From Ensifer sp. BR816 (GTDB lineage Bacteria > Pseudomonadota > Alphaproteobacteria > Rhizobiales > Rhizobiaceae): a stretch of DNA of 64,000 bases. The notes beneath the pieces are model-generated. The model made no database searches and was not told where the DNA came from. It saw nothing but the letters and a program-made list of their open reading frames with translations. Numbering within the stretch: position 1 is the first letter of the stretch; every line of letters starts with the position of its first letter. This document shows, piece after piece, positions 26,308-35,111 of the stretch. Both the position numbers and the translations under genes were made by a program. The DNA lies in assembly GCF_000378985.1 (NCBI RefSeq), contig NZ_KB905370.1, positions 682,001 through 746,000 on the forward strand, given 5' to 3'.

Positions 26308-26349
26308 GTCTGGGGTCCCTCTCCACCGTGGTTGCGGTGGCAGTGGAGT

Positions 26350-26367
26350 AGTGACCTTCGGTGACAG
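26350..26367 (-). promoter_or_regulatory. candidate Pho box upstream of ugpB
   Basis: Read on the minus strand, CTGTCAC, four bases, GGTCACT: two 7-mers with the 11-bp periodicity of a PhoB box, the first matching the CTGTCAC/T consensus and the second matching at most positions. It lies 43 bases upstream of the ugpB start. The ugp operon is a known Pho-regulon member in several bacteria, so phosphate starvation should induce the operon. Confidence 0.6.
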
Positions 26368-26414
26368 GCCCGTAATGATTTTGTGTCGGATCGATTACAT
26401 TTTTGATCGTTTGG

Positions 26415-26783
26415 TCAAAACGCGTCCGGCAGGTGCCGCGGCCAGCGCCAAGGCATGACGGCGACGATGTCGTAGCGGACCGAGAGACGGTGAAAATCCG
26501 CCTGACGCGACAGCCAGATATCGCTCGCCGCCCTGATCCGCCTTTGCGCCGTATCGGAGACGGCGAAGACGGCACCGTCGAAGCTCGCCCGGGCCTTCAC
26601 TTCGACACAGGCGATCAGGTCGCCGCGCCGGGCGATGATGTCGATCTCGCCGAGCTTGGTGCGATAGCGCATGGCGACGATCCGGTAGCCCTTGACGATC
26701 AGGCAGAGCGCAGCGCGGTATTCAGCGAGATGACCGCGCTTCAGCGCCTTGAGCTTGCGGGAATCCGGACGCTCAGTCCTCAT
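26415..26783 (-). CDS. YraN/UPF0102-family protein
   Basis: A 122-aa protein with the UPF0102 layout: [20 protein letters not shown], then the nuclease-like core [21 protein letters not shown], resembling the E-D-ExK arrangement of PD-(D/E)XK folds. The biochemical role of the family is not established. The start at 26783 overlaps the end of rsmI; rsmI-yraN linkage is common in many bacteria and supports both calls. Confidence 0.88.
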   Translation of the reverse strand: MRTERPDSRKLKALKRGHLAEYRAALCLIVKGYRIVAMRYRTKLGEIDIIARRGDLIACVEVKARASFDGAVFAVSDTAQRRIRAASDIWLSRQADFHRLSVRYDIVAVMPWRWPRHLPDAF

Positions 26784-27720
26784 GGCCACCCTTCAGGCCC
26801 AGGAGCCTGTCGTAGAGTTCCTTGCGCGGCAGGCCGGTTTGGCGCGCCGCTTCCGTCGCCGCCTTGCCCATCGGCATGTCGCGGGCAAGCGCGTTCAGCA
26901 GCGCGTCTACATCCTCGGCCGCAGGGGCCGGCTTTGCATCCGGCGGAGCGACCACCAGGACGATCTCGCCCTTGACGTTCGCGCCTTGGTCATAAAAGGC
27001 TCTGAGCGCACCGAGCGTGCCGCGGCGAAACTCCTCGAAGGTTTTGGTCAGTTCGCGGCAGACAGCCGCCTTCCGTTCCGCACCGAAAATCTCGGCGGCC
27101 GCGGCCACCGTCGCGGCGATGCGATGCGGCGATTCGAAGAAGAGGAGCGTCGCCGGGACGCCGGCGAATTCCCTGAGCCGGTCGCGCCTCGCCTTGTCCT
27201 TGGTGGGCAGGAAGCCGGCAAAAAGGAAGGCGTCGCTCGGAAGTCCCGATCCTACGAGCGCTGCGAGCGGTGCCGACGGTCCGGGAATGGGGACGACCTT
27301 GTGGCCTGCGTCGATGGCGAGCTGCGCCAGGCGGTAGCCGGGATCGGAGACAAGCGGCGTGCCGGCGTCGGAGACGAGCGCGACGGACTTTCCCTCGGCG
27401 AGCGCTGCAAGCAGCCGCGGCCCGGCCTCGGCGGCATTGTGCTCGTGGTAGGCGACCGGCCGATTGACGATGCCGTAGCGGTCGAGGAGCACGCGCGTCA
27501 CCCGCGTGTCCTCGCAGGCAAGCAGATCGGCGCCGGCAATCGTCTCCAGAGCCCTCAAGGTGATGTCGGCGAGGTTGCCGATGGGCGTCGCCACCAGATA
27601 GAGCGCCGGCTCCAGGGGGCGCGCCGGAATGCTTGCATTGTGCAGGCGGAAGCTGCGGTGCCTCTCCTTCTCCGCCGCCTCGGTCGATTGCTGCTTGTCC
27701 AACGCCATGTTCCCGCTCAT
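26773..27720 (-). CDS. rsmI: 16S rRNA (cytidine1402-2'-O)-methyltransferase
   Basis: A 315-aa SAM-dependent enzyme that methylates the ribose of C1402 in the ribosomal P-site. Motifs: [49 protein letters not shown] and FFESPHRI, typical of the tetrapyrrole-methylase-fold RsmI family. The start is ambiguous (27720 or the next in-frame ATG at 27708); the first 35 residues are outside the conserved domain. Overlaps the YraN gene. Confidence 0.93.
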   Translation of the reverse strand: MSGNMALDKQQSTEAAEKERHRSFRLHNASIPARPLEPALYLVATPIGNLADITLRALETIAGADLLACEDTRVTRVLLDRYGIVNRPVAYHEHNAAEAGPRLLAALAEGKSVALVSDAGTPLVSDPGYRLAQLAIDAGHKVVPIPGPSAPLAALVGSGLPSDAFLFAGFLPTKDKARRDRLREFAGVPATLLFFESPHRIAATVAAAAEIFGAERKAAVCRELTKTFEEFRRGTLGALRAFYDQGANVKGEIVLVVAPPDAKPAPAAEDVDALLNALARDMPMGKAATEAARQTGLPRKELYDRLLGLKGGHED

Positions 27721-27954
27721 GCCCGGCTTGCCGGTTCGCGCCCTTTATGAGTGAGCGGCAAGCTGAGGGCAAGGGTGCCTCATCCGCGCGGGCGTCTGCA
27801 TTTGGGAAAAGGCCGCGAAACCGCTTGCTTTCGCGGCAATTTTTCTGCCATTTTGCCCGTCCACATCGCTCCGGCCGACCGGCCGGGACACACGCAGTTT
27901 GACGCTGCGGCGGGCGCCCGCCCGTCCGGCAATGGTTGAAAGCGGTAGCATCCC

Positions 27955-29073
27955 ATGCGCATTACTCTCGAGCGGTCCAACCTTTTGAAATCGCTGAACC
28001 ATGTCCATCGCGTGGTCGAACGGCGCAATACGATCCCGATCCTGTCGAACGTGCTGCTGCGCTCCGACGGCGCCAGCCTCGAGATGAAGGCGACCGACCT
28101 CGACCTGGAGATCACCGAGGCAACCCCGGCTCAGGTCGAACAGGCCGGCGCCACGACCGTTCCGGCCCATCTCCTCTACGACATCGTCCGCAAGCTGCCG
28201 GACGGTTCGGAGGTGCTGCTCGCCACCAATGCCGAGGGCACGGCGATGACGGTCGCCTCGGGCCGCTCCAAGTTCTCGCTGCAATGCCTGCCGCAATCGG
28301 ACTTCCCGGATCTGACGGCCGGAAGCTTCTCGCATTCCTTCCGCCTCAAGGCGACGGATCTGAAGATGCTGATCGATAGGACGCAGTTCGCGATCTCGAC
28401 GGAGGAAACGCGCTACTACCTGAACGGCATCTTCGTCCACACGGTGGAGAACAAGGGCGAGCTCAAGCTGCGCGCCGTTGCGACCGACGGTCATCGCCTC
28501 GCGCGCGCCGACATCGAGGCGCCGGCCGGCTCCGAGGGCATGCCCGGCATCATCATTCCGCGCAAGACGGTCAGCGAATTGCAGAAGCTGCTCGACACGC
28601 CGGACGTTGTGGTGACGGTCGAGGTCTCGGATGCGAAGATCCGCCTGACGATCGGCTCGATCGTCATGACCTCGAAGCTGATCGACGGCACGTTCCCGGA
28701 CTATCAGCGGGTGATTCCAGCCGGGAACGACAAGGAATTGCGCGTCGACTGCCAGTCCTTTGCGCAGGCCGTCGACCGGGTCTCGACGATTTCCTCGGAA
28801 CGCGGCCGGGCCGTCAAGCTTGCCCTGAACGAGGGCCAGATGACGCTGACGGTCAACAATCCCGATTCCGGCAGCGCTACGGAAGAATTGCCGGTCGGTT
28901 ACGAGAGCGATCCGCTCGAAATCGGCTTCAATGCCAAGTATCTGCTCGACATCACCGCCCAGCTGACCGGCGATGAAGCGGTCTTCATGCTGGCGGACCC
29001 GGGTTCGCCGACGCTGGTGCGCGACCTGGCCGCGGAGGACGCACTCTACGTGCTCATGCCGATGCGCGTGTGA
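27955..29073 (+). CDS. dnaN: DNA polymerase III beta subunit (sliding clamp)
   Basis: A 372-aa protein, the usual clamp length, with three tandem clamp domains: ITLERSNLLKSLNHVHRVVE start, the middle domain with ISTEETRYYLNGIFVH and AVATDGHRLA, and the C-terminal QLTGDEAVFMLADPGSPTLV ending YVLMPMRV. It encircles DNA and tethers polymerase. It stands alone, not beside dnaA. About 230 bases separate it from divergent rsmI, with nothing recognisable there. Confidence 0.97.
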   Translation: MRITLERSNLLKSLNHVHRVVERRNTIPILSNVLLRSDGASLEMKATDLDLEITEATPAQVEQAGATTVPAHLLYDIVRKLPDGSEVLLATNAEGTAMTVASGRSKFSLQCLPQSDFPDLTAGSFSHSFRLKATDLKMLIDRTQFAISTEETRYYLNGIFVHTVENKGELKLRAVATDGHRLARADIEAPAGSEGMPGIIIPRKTVSELQKLLDTPDVVVTVEVSDAKIRLTIGSIVMTSKLIDGTFPDYQRVIPAGNDKELRVDCQSFAQAVDRVSTISSERGRAVKLALNEGQMTLTVNNPDSGSATEELPVGYESDPLEIGFNAKYLLDITAQLTGDEAVFMLADPGSPTLVRDLAAEDALYVLMPMRV

Positions 29074-29097
29074 GACGTGGGCGGGACGTTCCGTCTT

Positions 29098-29181
29098 GAT
29101 CAGACGCGCAAAGGTCGCGTCAGCGCTTTGCATTGCTGCACGTTTTGACCCTTAATGTGGCTGCGATTTCGAGGCAGCCTG
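29098..29181. repeat. degenerate rhizobial intergenic repeat after dnaN
   Basis: This region (AGACGCGCAAAGGTCGCGT, then CAGCGCTTTGCATTGCTGCA and CGTTTTGACCCTTAATGTGGC) is a worn copy of the element seen better at 43810-43912 and 34283-34376. It has the same order: CGCAAAGGACGC, a CTGCATGTTTT segment, CTTAAATCGGC. It fills most of the first part of the dnaN-pmtA gap. Confidence 0.5.
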
Positions 29182-29204
29182 CGGTGGCACGATACCGAAT
29201 TGAG

Positions 29205-29233
29205 ACCCGCCATGCGCCGCCTGGCGGGTTTTT
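29205..29233 (+). terminator. intrinsic terminator downstream of dnaN
   Basis: ACCCGCCA (29205-29212) pairs perfectly with TGGCGGGT (29222-29229) around a 9-base loop and is followed by a run of T. A textbook Rho-independent terminator 130 bases after the dnaN stop. Confidence 0.85.
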
Positions 29234-29397
29234 CACAGGTGCGACGTCGCTGTTTGTTGATAAAGTGTCGCTTTCAGACGCAGGGCGACTTGTTTTCGCC
29301 GCAGATGGGAGCACATTATGAGGCAGATGTTCGCGCGGGGCCGCCGGATTGCGGCGACGCGCGCTTAGTCATGGAACAAAGAAGCTGAGGGGATTCG

Positions 29398-30000
29398 ATG
29401 AGTCTGCGCCTGAAGGTGAAGGAAAAGTTCGGTCAGAAGTTCGACGAAGAGATTCGCTTCTTCAAGGGCTGGATGAACAACACCAAAGCCGTCGGCGCGA
29501 TCCTGCCGACCTCCACGGTGACGGCGCGACGCATGGCAAGCGTCGTCAACCCGCGTTCCGGGCTGCCGGTGCTCGAACTCGGGCCGGGGACGGGCGTGAT
29601 CACCAAGGCGATCCTGGAGCGCGGCATCTCTCCCGAGCGGCTGGTATCGGTCGAATACTCGACCGAATTCTTCAACCAGCTGAAGGAGGATTTTGCCGGC
29701 GTGCACTTCATCAACGGCGATGCCTTCGACCTTTCACGCACGCTTGGCCCGCTGAACGGCCAGCAGTTCGACAGCGTCGTCTCCGCCGTCCCCCTCCTCA
29801 ACTTCCCCATGCACCGCCGCGTCGAGCTGATCGACGACCTGCTGTCGCGCATCCCCTTCGGGCGTCCAGTCGTTCAGATCTCCTATGGGCCGATGTCGCC
29901 GGTCGTCGCCATGCCGGATCGCTACCGCATCCAGCATTACGATTTCGTCGTGCGCAACATCCCGCCGGCTCAGCTCTGGGTCTACAGCAAGGCCCATTAG
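29398..30000 (+). CDS. pmtA: phospholipid N-methyltransferase (PmtA)
   Basis: A 200-aa SAM-dependent enzyme that methylates phosphatidylethanolamine to phosphatidylcholine at the inner membrane. It has the Sinorhizobium-type layout: an amphipathic N terminus (EEIRFFKGWMNNTKAVGAIL), SAM motif LELGPGTGVIT, the acidic VSVEYS, and AVPLLNFPMHRR. Start ATG 29398 after GGGGA. The next gene begins 11 bases after its stop, so the pair is likely cotranscribed, with pyrF following. Confidence 0.9.
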   Translation: MSLRLKVKEKFGQKFDEEIRFFKGWMNNTKAVGAILPTSTVTARRMASVVNPRSGLPVLELGPGTGVITKAILERGISPERLVSVEYSTEFFNQLKEDFAGVHFINGDAFDLSRTLGPLNGQQFDSVVSAVPLLNFPMHRRVELIDDLLSRIPFGRPVVQISYGPMSPVVAMPDRYRIQHYDFVVRNIPPAQLWVYSKAH

Positions 30001-30011
30001 ACCGCCTGCCC

Positions 30012-30593
30012 GTGTTCGGCGTCTATCTCACGCACCCGCAAGTCAAGATCGATCCTGCCGTCGCGGTGCCGCAATGGGGCCTGTCCGACCTCGGCCGCGA
30101 GCGGCTGCGCGTAACCGCCGAACAGCCATGGGTCCGGCTGCTCGGCCGCATCATCTCCAGCGCGGAGCGGAAAGCGCTGGAAGCCGCGGCAATCCTCGCC
30201 GAAGCCGCCGGCGTCCCGATCGAGACCGACGAGGAAACCGGCGAGAACGACCGCTCCTCGACGGGCTTCCTGCCGCCCGAGGATTTCGAGAGGGCGGCGG
30301 ACCGCTTCTTCGCCCGTCCCGAGGAGAGCCATGCCGGCTGGGAGCGCGCGATCGACGCCCAGGCGCGTATCTCCAGGGCCGTGTTCTCCATCCTCGACCG
30401 CCACGATCCGGCTATCCCGATCGCCTTTGTCGGCCATGGCGGCGTCGGCACGCTGCTCAAATGCCGAATGACGGGCAAGCCGATCGCCCGCAGCGCCGAC
30501 CAGCTGCCGGGCGGCGGCAATCTCTTTGCCTTCCGTCTTGCGGATCGCGCCATCACATGCGACTGGACGCCGATGGAATTTTGGCAGGGGTGA
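30012..30593 (+). CDS. histidine-phosphatase-like (phosphoglycerate mutase superfamily) protein
   Basis: A 193-aa protein starting at GTG 30012, 11 bases after pmtA. It resembles the histidine phosphatase superfamily, with two changes: the usual RHG at the N terminus reads YLTHPQV, keeping the His but losing the Arg and Gly, while the second catalytic His is normal in [27 protein letters not shown] and [17 protein letters not shown] fit the insertion domain. Activity therefore needs testing. The frame is open long before the start, so the start rests on spacing and family resemblance. Confidence 0.7.
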   Translation: MFGVYLTHPQVKIDPAVAVPQWGLSDLGRERLRVTAEQPWVRLLGRIISSAERKALEAAAILAEAAGVPIETDEETGENDRSSTGFLPPEDFERAADRFFARPEESHAGWERAIDAQARISRAVFSILDRHDPAIPIAFVGHGGVGTLLKCRMTGKPIARSADQLPGGGNLFAFRLADRAITCDWTPMEFWQG

Positions 30594-30600
30594 TCTCGAC

Positions 30601-31305
30601 ATGGAAACAAGCGCGCGCGACCGGCTGATCGTCGGCCTCGACATTCCGACGATCGCCGAGGCAGAAAAGATCGTCTCTACGCTCGGCGATGAGGTGGCCT
30701 TCTACAAGATCGGCTATCAGCTCGCCTTTGCCGGCGGCCTGGAATTCGCCCGCGATCTCGCGGCAAGCGGCAAGAAGGTCTTCCTCGACATGAAGCTGCT
30801 CGACATCGACAACACGGTGGCGAAGGGCGTCGAGAACATCGCCAGGATGGGCATGTCGATGCTGACGCTGCACGCCTATCCGAAAGCGATGAAGGCGGCG
30901 GTCGAAGCGGCGAGAGGCTCCGATCTCTGCCTGCTCGGCGTCACGGTGCTGACCTCGATGGACGCGCAGGACGTGATCGATGCCGGCTACGGATCCGACC
31001 CGCATCGTCTCGTGCTGCGCCGCGCCGAACAGGCGCGCGCCGCCGGCATGGGCGGCATCGTCTGTTCGGCGGAGGAGGCCGCCGCCGTGCGCAAGATCAT
31101 CGGCGCGGAGATGGCGGTGGTGACACCCGGCATTCGTCCGGCCGGTGCGGAGAAAGGCGACCAAAAGCGGGTGATGACGCCGGCCGAGGCGATCAAGGCA
31201 GGCTCGAGCCATCTCGTCGTCGCCCGACCGATCGTTAAGGCCGCCGATCCGCTGGCTGCCAGCCGCACCATCCTGGCGGAGATGGAGAGCGCCCTTTCCG
31301 GTTGA
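30601..31305 (+). CDS. pyrF: orotidine 5'-phosphate decarboxylase
   Basis: Last step of UMP synthesis. The 234-aa product has [22 protein letters not shown], the catalytic [11 protein letters not shown] (Lys-Asp-x-x-Asp tetrad), GVTVLTSM and [20 protein letters not shown] (phosphate loop). GGGGTG lies upstream of ATG 30601, eight bases after the previous stop, so it is probably the third gene of the pmtA operon. Confidence 0.96.
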   Translation: METSARDRLIVGLDIPTIAEAEKIVSTLGDEVAFYKIGYQLAFAGGLEFARDLAASGKKVFLDMKLLDIDNTVAKGVENIARMGMSMLTLHAYPKAMKAAVEAARGSDLCLLGVTVLTSMDAQDVIDAGYGSDPHRLVLRRAEQARAAGMGGIVCSAEEAAAVRKIIGAEMAVVTPGIRPAGAEKGDQKRVMTPAEAIKAGSSHLVVARPIVKAADPLAASRTILAEMESALSG

Positions 31306-31430
31306 TCCGCCGACAGGCGGCAACCCCTGTGGCTTTATCGACTTCCAGTGAGCGGCGTGCTTGACCTCGACCCAGAATTGCCGGAAGTAACGATCCCGTC
31401 TGTGCTTTTTGGAAAGACGAGGAGCTCGCA

Positions 31431-31718
31431 ATGGCCAAGGGATACTGGATTGCTCGGGTCGATATCAGGGACCCCGAGCGCTACAAGGACTATGTGGCGG
31501 CCGCAAAGCCGGCCTTCGAGAAATATGGCGCGACCTTCCTGGCGCGCGGCGGCGAATTCCAACGGCTGGAGGGTGCGGTGCGCGCCCGCAATGTGGTGAT
31601 CGAATTTCCGTCCCTGCAGAACGCGATCGATTGCTACAACTCCCCGGAATACCAGATCGCCGCGGCAATCCGCCAGGAGGTCGCCGATGCCGAGATGGTC
31701 GTGGTGGAGGGCGTCTGA
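31431..31718 (+). CDS. DUF1330-family protein
   Basis: A 95-aa single-domain protein with the DUF1330 dimeric alpha/beta-barrel pattern: MAKGYWIARVDIRDPERYKDY, FLARGGEFQRLEG, IEFPSLQNAIDCYNSPEYQ and a C-terminal MVVVEGV strand. GAGGAG lies 12 bases before the ATG. Function of the family unknown; the fold suggests a small-molecule-binding or oxygenase-like role, which is inference. Confidence 0.88.
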   Translation: MAKGYWIARVDIRDPERYKDYVAAAKPAFEKYGATFLARGGEFQRLEGAVRARNVVIEFPSLQNAIDCYNSPEYQIAAAIRQEVADAEMVVVEGV

Positions 31719-31850
31719 GAAGACGCTGCCTGGCCCGCCAAAATCGGCGGACGCTGCCTCCGCGGGCATGCGCGGAATGGCTTCACCTTGCCCGCCGCTT
31801 CGGCTATGTAGCAAGCAGTTCTTGCCAACGACTCCAGGAGTGCGCTTCCC

Positions 31851-32831
31851 ATGACCTTGTCCAACCTTCCGCCGCTGGTAACGATTTTCGGCGGATCCGG
31901 ATTTGTCGGCCGTCATGTGGTGCGCGCGCTTGCCAAGCGAGGCTATCGCATCCGTGTCGCGGTGCGCCGGCCTGATCTTGCGGGTCACCTCCAGCCGCTC
32001 GGCACCATGGGCCAGATTTCCTTCGTTCAAGCCAATCTGCGCTATCGCAAGTCCGTCGATCGCGCCGTCGAGGGCGCCGACCATGTGATCAACTGCGTCG
32101 GCGTGCTCTTCGAGAGCGGCCGCAACACCTTCGACGCGGTACAGGACTTCGGCGCCCGGGCCGTCGCCGAAGCCGCTCGCGCGGCCGGTGCGACGTTGAC
32201 GCATGTTTCGGCCATCGGCGCCAACACCAATTCCGAATCCAAATACGCGCGTACCAAGGGCCGCGCCGAGATCGCCGTCCTCGAAACCGTCCCCGAGGCG
32301 GTCATACTGCGCCCGTCGATCATCTTCGGCCCCGAGGACGACTTCTTCAACAAGTTCGCCAGCATGGCGCGCTTCGCGCCCGCTTTGCCGCTGATCGGCG
32401 GCGGCCAGACCAAGTTCCAGCCGGTCTATGTGACGGATGTCGCCGAAGCCGTCGCCCGCGCCGTCGACGGTAAGCTCAAGGGCGGGACGATCTATGAGCT
32501 CGGCGGTGCGCAGGTGCTGTCGTTCCGCGAATGTCTTGAGATCACGCTCAACACGATCGACCGCAAGCGTTCCTTCGTCTCGATCCCCTTCGGCATCGCA
32601 TCGCTTCTCGGCAGCGTCGCGTCGCTCGTGCCCTTCATCGCGCCGCCGATTACCGCCGACCAGGTGGTGTTGCTGAAATCCGACAATGTCGTGTCCGCGG
32701 CGGCCGAAGCGGAAGGCCGGACGCTCAGCGGAATCGGCATCGAGCCGACCTTGCTCGATTCGATCCTGCCGACCTATCTGGTGCGTTTTCGCCCGCACGG
32801 CCAGTATACGCGCGGCGGCCGCGCGGCCTGA
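31851..32831 (+). CDS. NAD(P)-binding epimerase-fold protein, complex I NDUFA9-like
   Basis: A 326-aa Rossmann-fold protein with the nucleotide-binding GGSGFVGRHVV at residues 14-24, VINCVGVLFESGRNTF, THVSAIGAN, YARTKGRAE and ILRPSIIFGPEDDFFNKFA. This pattern matches the NDUFA9/39-kDa complex I accessory family common in alphaproteobacteria. No catalytic SDR Tyr-x-x-x-Lys in the canonical context: YARTK is a Y-x-x-x-K but the family is often structural. Preceded by AGGAG. Confidence 0.85.
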   Translation: MTLSNLPPLVTIFGGSGFVGRHVVRALAKRGYRIRVAVRRPDLAGHLQPLGTMGQISFVQANLRYRKSVDRAVEGADHVINCVGVLFESGRNTFDAVQDFGARAVAEAARAAGATLTHVSAIGANTNSESKYARTKGRAEIAVLETVPEAVILRPSIIFGPEDDFFNKFASMARFAPALPLIGGGQTKFQPVYVTDVAEAVARAVDGKLKGGTIYELGGAQVLSFRECLEITLNTIDRKRSFVSIPFGIASLLGSVASLVPFIAPPITADQVVLLKSDNVVSAAAEAEGRTLSGIGIEPTLLDSILPTYLVRFRPHGQYTRGGRAA

Positions 32832-32849
32832 TTGTTACCGTTTGATTGC

Positions 32850-32876
32850 AGCCGCCGGTGCCGCCGGCGGCTTTTG
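32850..32876 (+). terminator. terminator after the NDUFA9-like gene
   Basis: GCCGCCGG (32850-32857) pairs with CCGGCGGC (32863-32870), a 5-base loop, followed by TTTTGCTT. It lies 19 bases after the stop. Confidence 0.8.
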
Positions 32877-33058
32877 CTTGTGGCCATGATGCCACAGCGT
32901 TGCAGTTCTGCCGCAGTCGAAAACGGGAATGGTGTTTACCGCAGATTCAGCATGCCCTGATATTGATCATGACACGCCCGGCGAATAAACACCGCTCGCA
33001 CCCACGGCGCGGCGAGCGCAGGCGGTGACAACATCATACTCGAAAGGCATAACGTCCC

Positions 33059-33220
33059 ATGGGCAAGTCGATCGCAATCTTTTTTGCGTCTGCGGCACTG
33101 ATCATTCTGGCTGGCTCATTCATCGCACCGGGTACTGTGGCGAGCAGCAGCAAGGGCTGCACGCCTGCCTATGGCGTCGACCCGTGCACGACGGCGTCGG
33201 TCGGCGCTTCCGGCTGGTAA
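33059..33220 (+). CDS. 53-aa secreted or membrane-anchored small protein
   Basis: A short open frame from ATG 33059 (AAAGG 11 bases upstream) to TAA 33218-33220. Residues 1-20 are a positively started hydrophobic signal or anchor (GKSIAIFFASAALIILAG). The remainder is small-residue rich with two cysteines (SSSKGCTPAYGVDPCTT), which could form a disulfide in the periplasm. No named family is recognised. It lies between two terminator hairpins, consistent with its own transcript. Confidence 0.6.
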   Translation: MGKSIAIFFASAALIILAGSFIAPGTVASSSKGCTPAYGVDPCTTASVGASGW

Positions 33221-33298
33221 GCCGGCCACCTGCCTCACCGCGGTGACGACAGTCGCGGTTCGGGAGGCAGATCTTTAGGTTTTTGGCGGGGGCCAGGG

Positions 33299-33343
33299 GC
33301 CGCATGCGTTTTCGAAAGAGGCGCATGCGGCTTTATGTTTTTC
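33299..33343. terminator. terminator hairpin between the small-peptide gene and uppP
   Basis: GCCGCATGCG (33299-33308) pairs with CGCATGCGGC (33322-33331), a 10-bp stem, followed by TTTATGTTTTT. It lies 22 bases beyond the uppP stop on the other strand, so it may serve both convergent transcripts. Confidence 0.75.
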
Positions 33344-33352
33344 GGGCTGAGC

Positions 33353-34159
33353 CTACCCAAGCACCCAGAGGCCGATCAGGCCTGCGGTGCCGACGATGAT
33401 GCGCCAGATCGCGAAGGGCGTGAAACCGCGATGCGAGACGAAGTCGAGCAGCGAGCGCACGACGAAAATCCCCGCGACGAAGGCGGCGATGAAGCCGACG
33501 GCGATCAAGCTGATATCGTCGAAGGAGAGCGCGTCGCGGTTCTTGTAGAGATCGATGGTGAAGGCGCCGACCATGGTCGGCATGGCGAGGAAGAAGGAGA
33601 ACTCGGCAGCCGATCGCTTGTCGGTTCCCATCAGCAGCGCGCCGGCGATCGTCGCTCCTGAGCGCGACGTGCCCGGGATCATGGCCAGGCACTGGCAGAG
33701 GCCGATCTTCAGGGCAAGCGACGGGGGATAATCGAAGACGTCGGTGTAGCGCGGCGTCAGCGGCAGGTGGTCGATGACATAGAGGATGACGCCACCGACG
33801 ATCAGCACGATGCAGATCAGCATCGGCGTCTCGAACAGGACCGACTTGATGAAATCATGCGCCGCCGCCCCGATGAGCGCCGCCGGCAGGAAGGCGATGA
33901 GCACCGAGAACACGAATCGCCGCGCCTTGGGGCTCGTTGGCAGGGCCAGCGCGATCGACAGGAGCTTCTGGAAATAGACGAGCAGGATGGCAAGGATGGC
34001 ACCGAGCTGGATGAGAACGGCAAAGGTGTTGCCCGGCGACTTGAAGCCGAGGAAGTGCCCGGCGAGAAGGACATGCGCCGTCGACGAGACGGGGATAAAC
34101 TCCGTCAGCCCTTCGATGAGCCCGAGCACGAGCGCGCTGATGATCGATTGATCGGCCAT
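33353..34159 (-). CDS. uppP: undecaprenyl-diphosphatase
   Basis: Recycles the lipid carrier for peptidoglycan and polysaccharides by removing a phosphate from undecaprenyl pyrophosphate; bacitracin-resistance family BacA/UppP. A 268-aa membrane protein with about eight helices and both signatures: [17 protein letters not shown] near residue 15, and [13 protein letters not shown] near residue 165. The start at 34159 is chosen because upstream codons (34228 start) are polar and unconserved. Confidence 0.95.
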   Translation of the reverse strand: MADQSIISALVLGLIEGLTEFIPVSSTAHVLLAGHFLGFKSPGNTFAVLIQLGAILAILLVYFQKLLSIALALPTSPKARRFVFSVLIAFLPAALIGAAAHDFIKSVLFETPMLICIVLIVGGVILYVIDHLPLTPRYTDVFDYPPSLALKIGLCQCLAMIPGTSRSGATIAGALLMGTDKRSAAEFSFFLAMPTMVGAFTIDLYKNRDALSFDDISLIAVGFIAAFVAGIFVVRSLLDFVSHRGFTPFAIWRIIVGTAGLIGLWVLG

Positions 34160-34282
34160 ATATGAACGGTTCCTGATATGCTTGGATTTGGGAGGAGAAG
34201 GTCGATTCTCTTGTGTTTGCCACCGCAACTACCTATAGCTCGTTGTATGAAGCCGTGGCCAGTTGCATATGCCGCGATGCCT

Positions 34283-34376
34283 ACTGCATGTTTCCTTAAA
34301 TCGGGCCGATTTAAGGATGAAACATGCAGCCATTCAAAGTGCTACAGCGTCCTTTGTGCGTACGCACGGCGCTGTG
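34283..34376. repeat. rhizobial palindromic repeat between uppP and GST
   Basis: CTGCATGTTTCCTTAAATCG is followed by its near-complement (CGATTTAAGGATGAAACATG), forming a long hairpin, then ACAGCGTCCTTTGTGCG with GCACGGCGCTGT. The same two-hairpin element occurs at 43810-43912, in the opposite orientation, and decayed at 29098-29181. Confidence 0.75.
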
Positions 34377-34408
34377 GATCCCCGTAAACAGCTCCAATCT
34401 GATCATCG

Positions 34409-35101
34409 ATGCCGACACTGTATCACCACCCCATGTCCTCTGCCTCGCGGTTCGTACGCCTTATTCTCTCGGAATATGGCTATCAGACGGAACTGAGCGA
34501 AGAACAGCCCTGGGAGAACCGGCGCGACTTCCTTGCGCTCAACCCGGCCGGCACCTTGCCGGTCTATGTCGATGACAGCATGCGAGCCCTTTGCGGCGCG
34601 ACGATCATCTCCGAATATCTCGACGAGACCAGCGGTATCATGAAGCGCGATCGCCGGTTGCTGGCGGAGGATCCGTTCCAGCGGGCCGAGATTCGCCGGC
34701 TCACCGAATGGTTCCTGCAGAAGATGGAGGCCGACGTGACGCGGCCGCTGGTGCGCGAGCGTGTCTTCAAGCTGCAGATGACCCCCGACCAGGGCGGCGG
34801 CGCTCCGGATTCGAAGGTCCTCAGGACCTCGCGGAGCAATATCCGCCAGCACATGAAATACCTCTCCTGGCTCGCCGGTTCGCGCCCCTGGCTTGCGGGA
34901 GACCGCATCTCCTATGCCGATCTCGCGGCGGCCGCCGCAACCTCCGTCCTCGACTATCTGGGCGAAATCGACTGGTCCGACGCGCCGACCGCCAAGGAGT
35001 GGTACCAGCGGCTGAAATCCCGACCGTCCTTCCGCCCGTTGCTCGCCGAGCGGGTGCGCGGCGTAACCCCCGTCTCCCATTATGCGGATCTCGATTTCTA
35101 A
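34409..35101 (+). CDS. glutathione S-transferase family protein
   Basis: A 230-aa protein with a thioredoxin-fold N-terminal domain ([20 protein letters not shown]; Ser in the active-site loop, [12 protein letters not shown] cis-Pro) and a helical C-terminal domain ([36 protein letters not shown]). It conjugates or reduces with glutathione; substrate unknown. Eleven bases before queG, probably one operon. Confidence 0.9.
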   Translation: MPTLYHHPMSSASRFVRLILSEYGYQTELSEEQPWENRRDFLALNPAGTLPVYVDDSMRALCGATIISEYLDETSGIMKRDRRLLAEDPFQRAEIRRLTEWFLQKMEADVTRPLVRERVFKLQMTPDQGGGAPDSKVLRTSRSNIRQHMKYLSWLAGSRPWLAGDRISYADLAAAAATSVLDYLGEIDWSDAPTAKEWYQRLKSRPSFRPLLAERVRGVTPVSHYADLDF

Positions 35102-35111
35102 GGACACGACG

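Noticed and set aside
24913..26364. 483-codon plus-strand frame across ugpB
   Set aside because: Antisense to the clear periplasmic binding protein; begins in the palindromic repeat.
31335..32798. 487-codon minus-strand frame across the DUF1330 and NDUFA9-like genes
   Set aside because: Shadow frame; both plus-strand genes have ribosome sites and domains.
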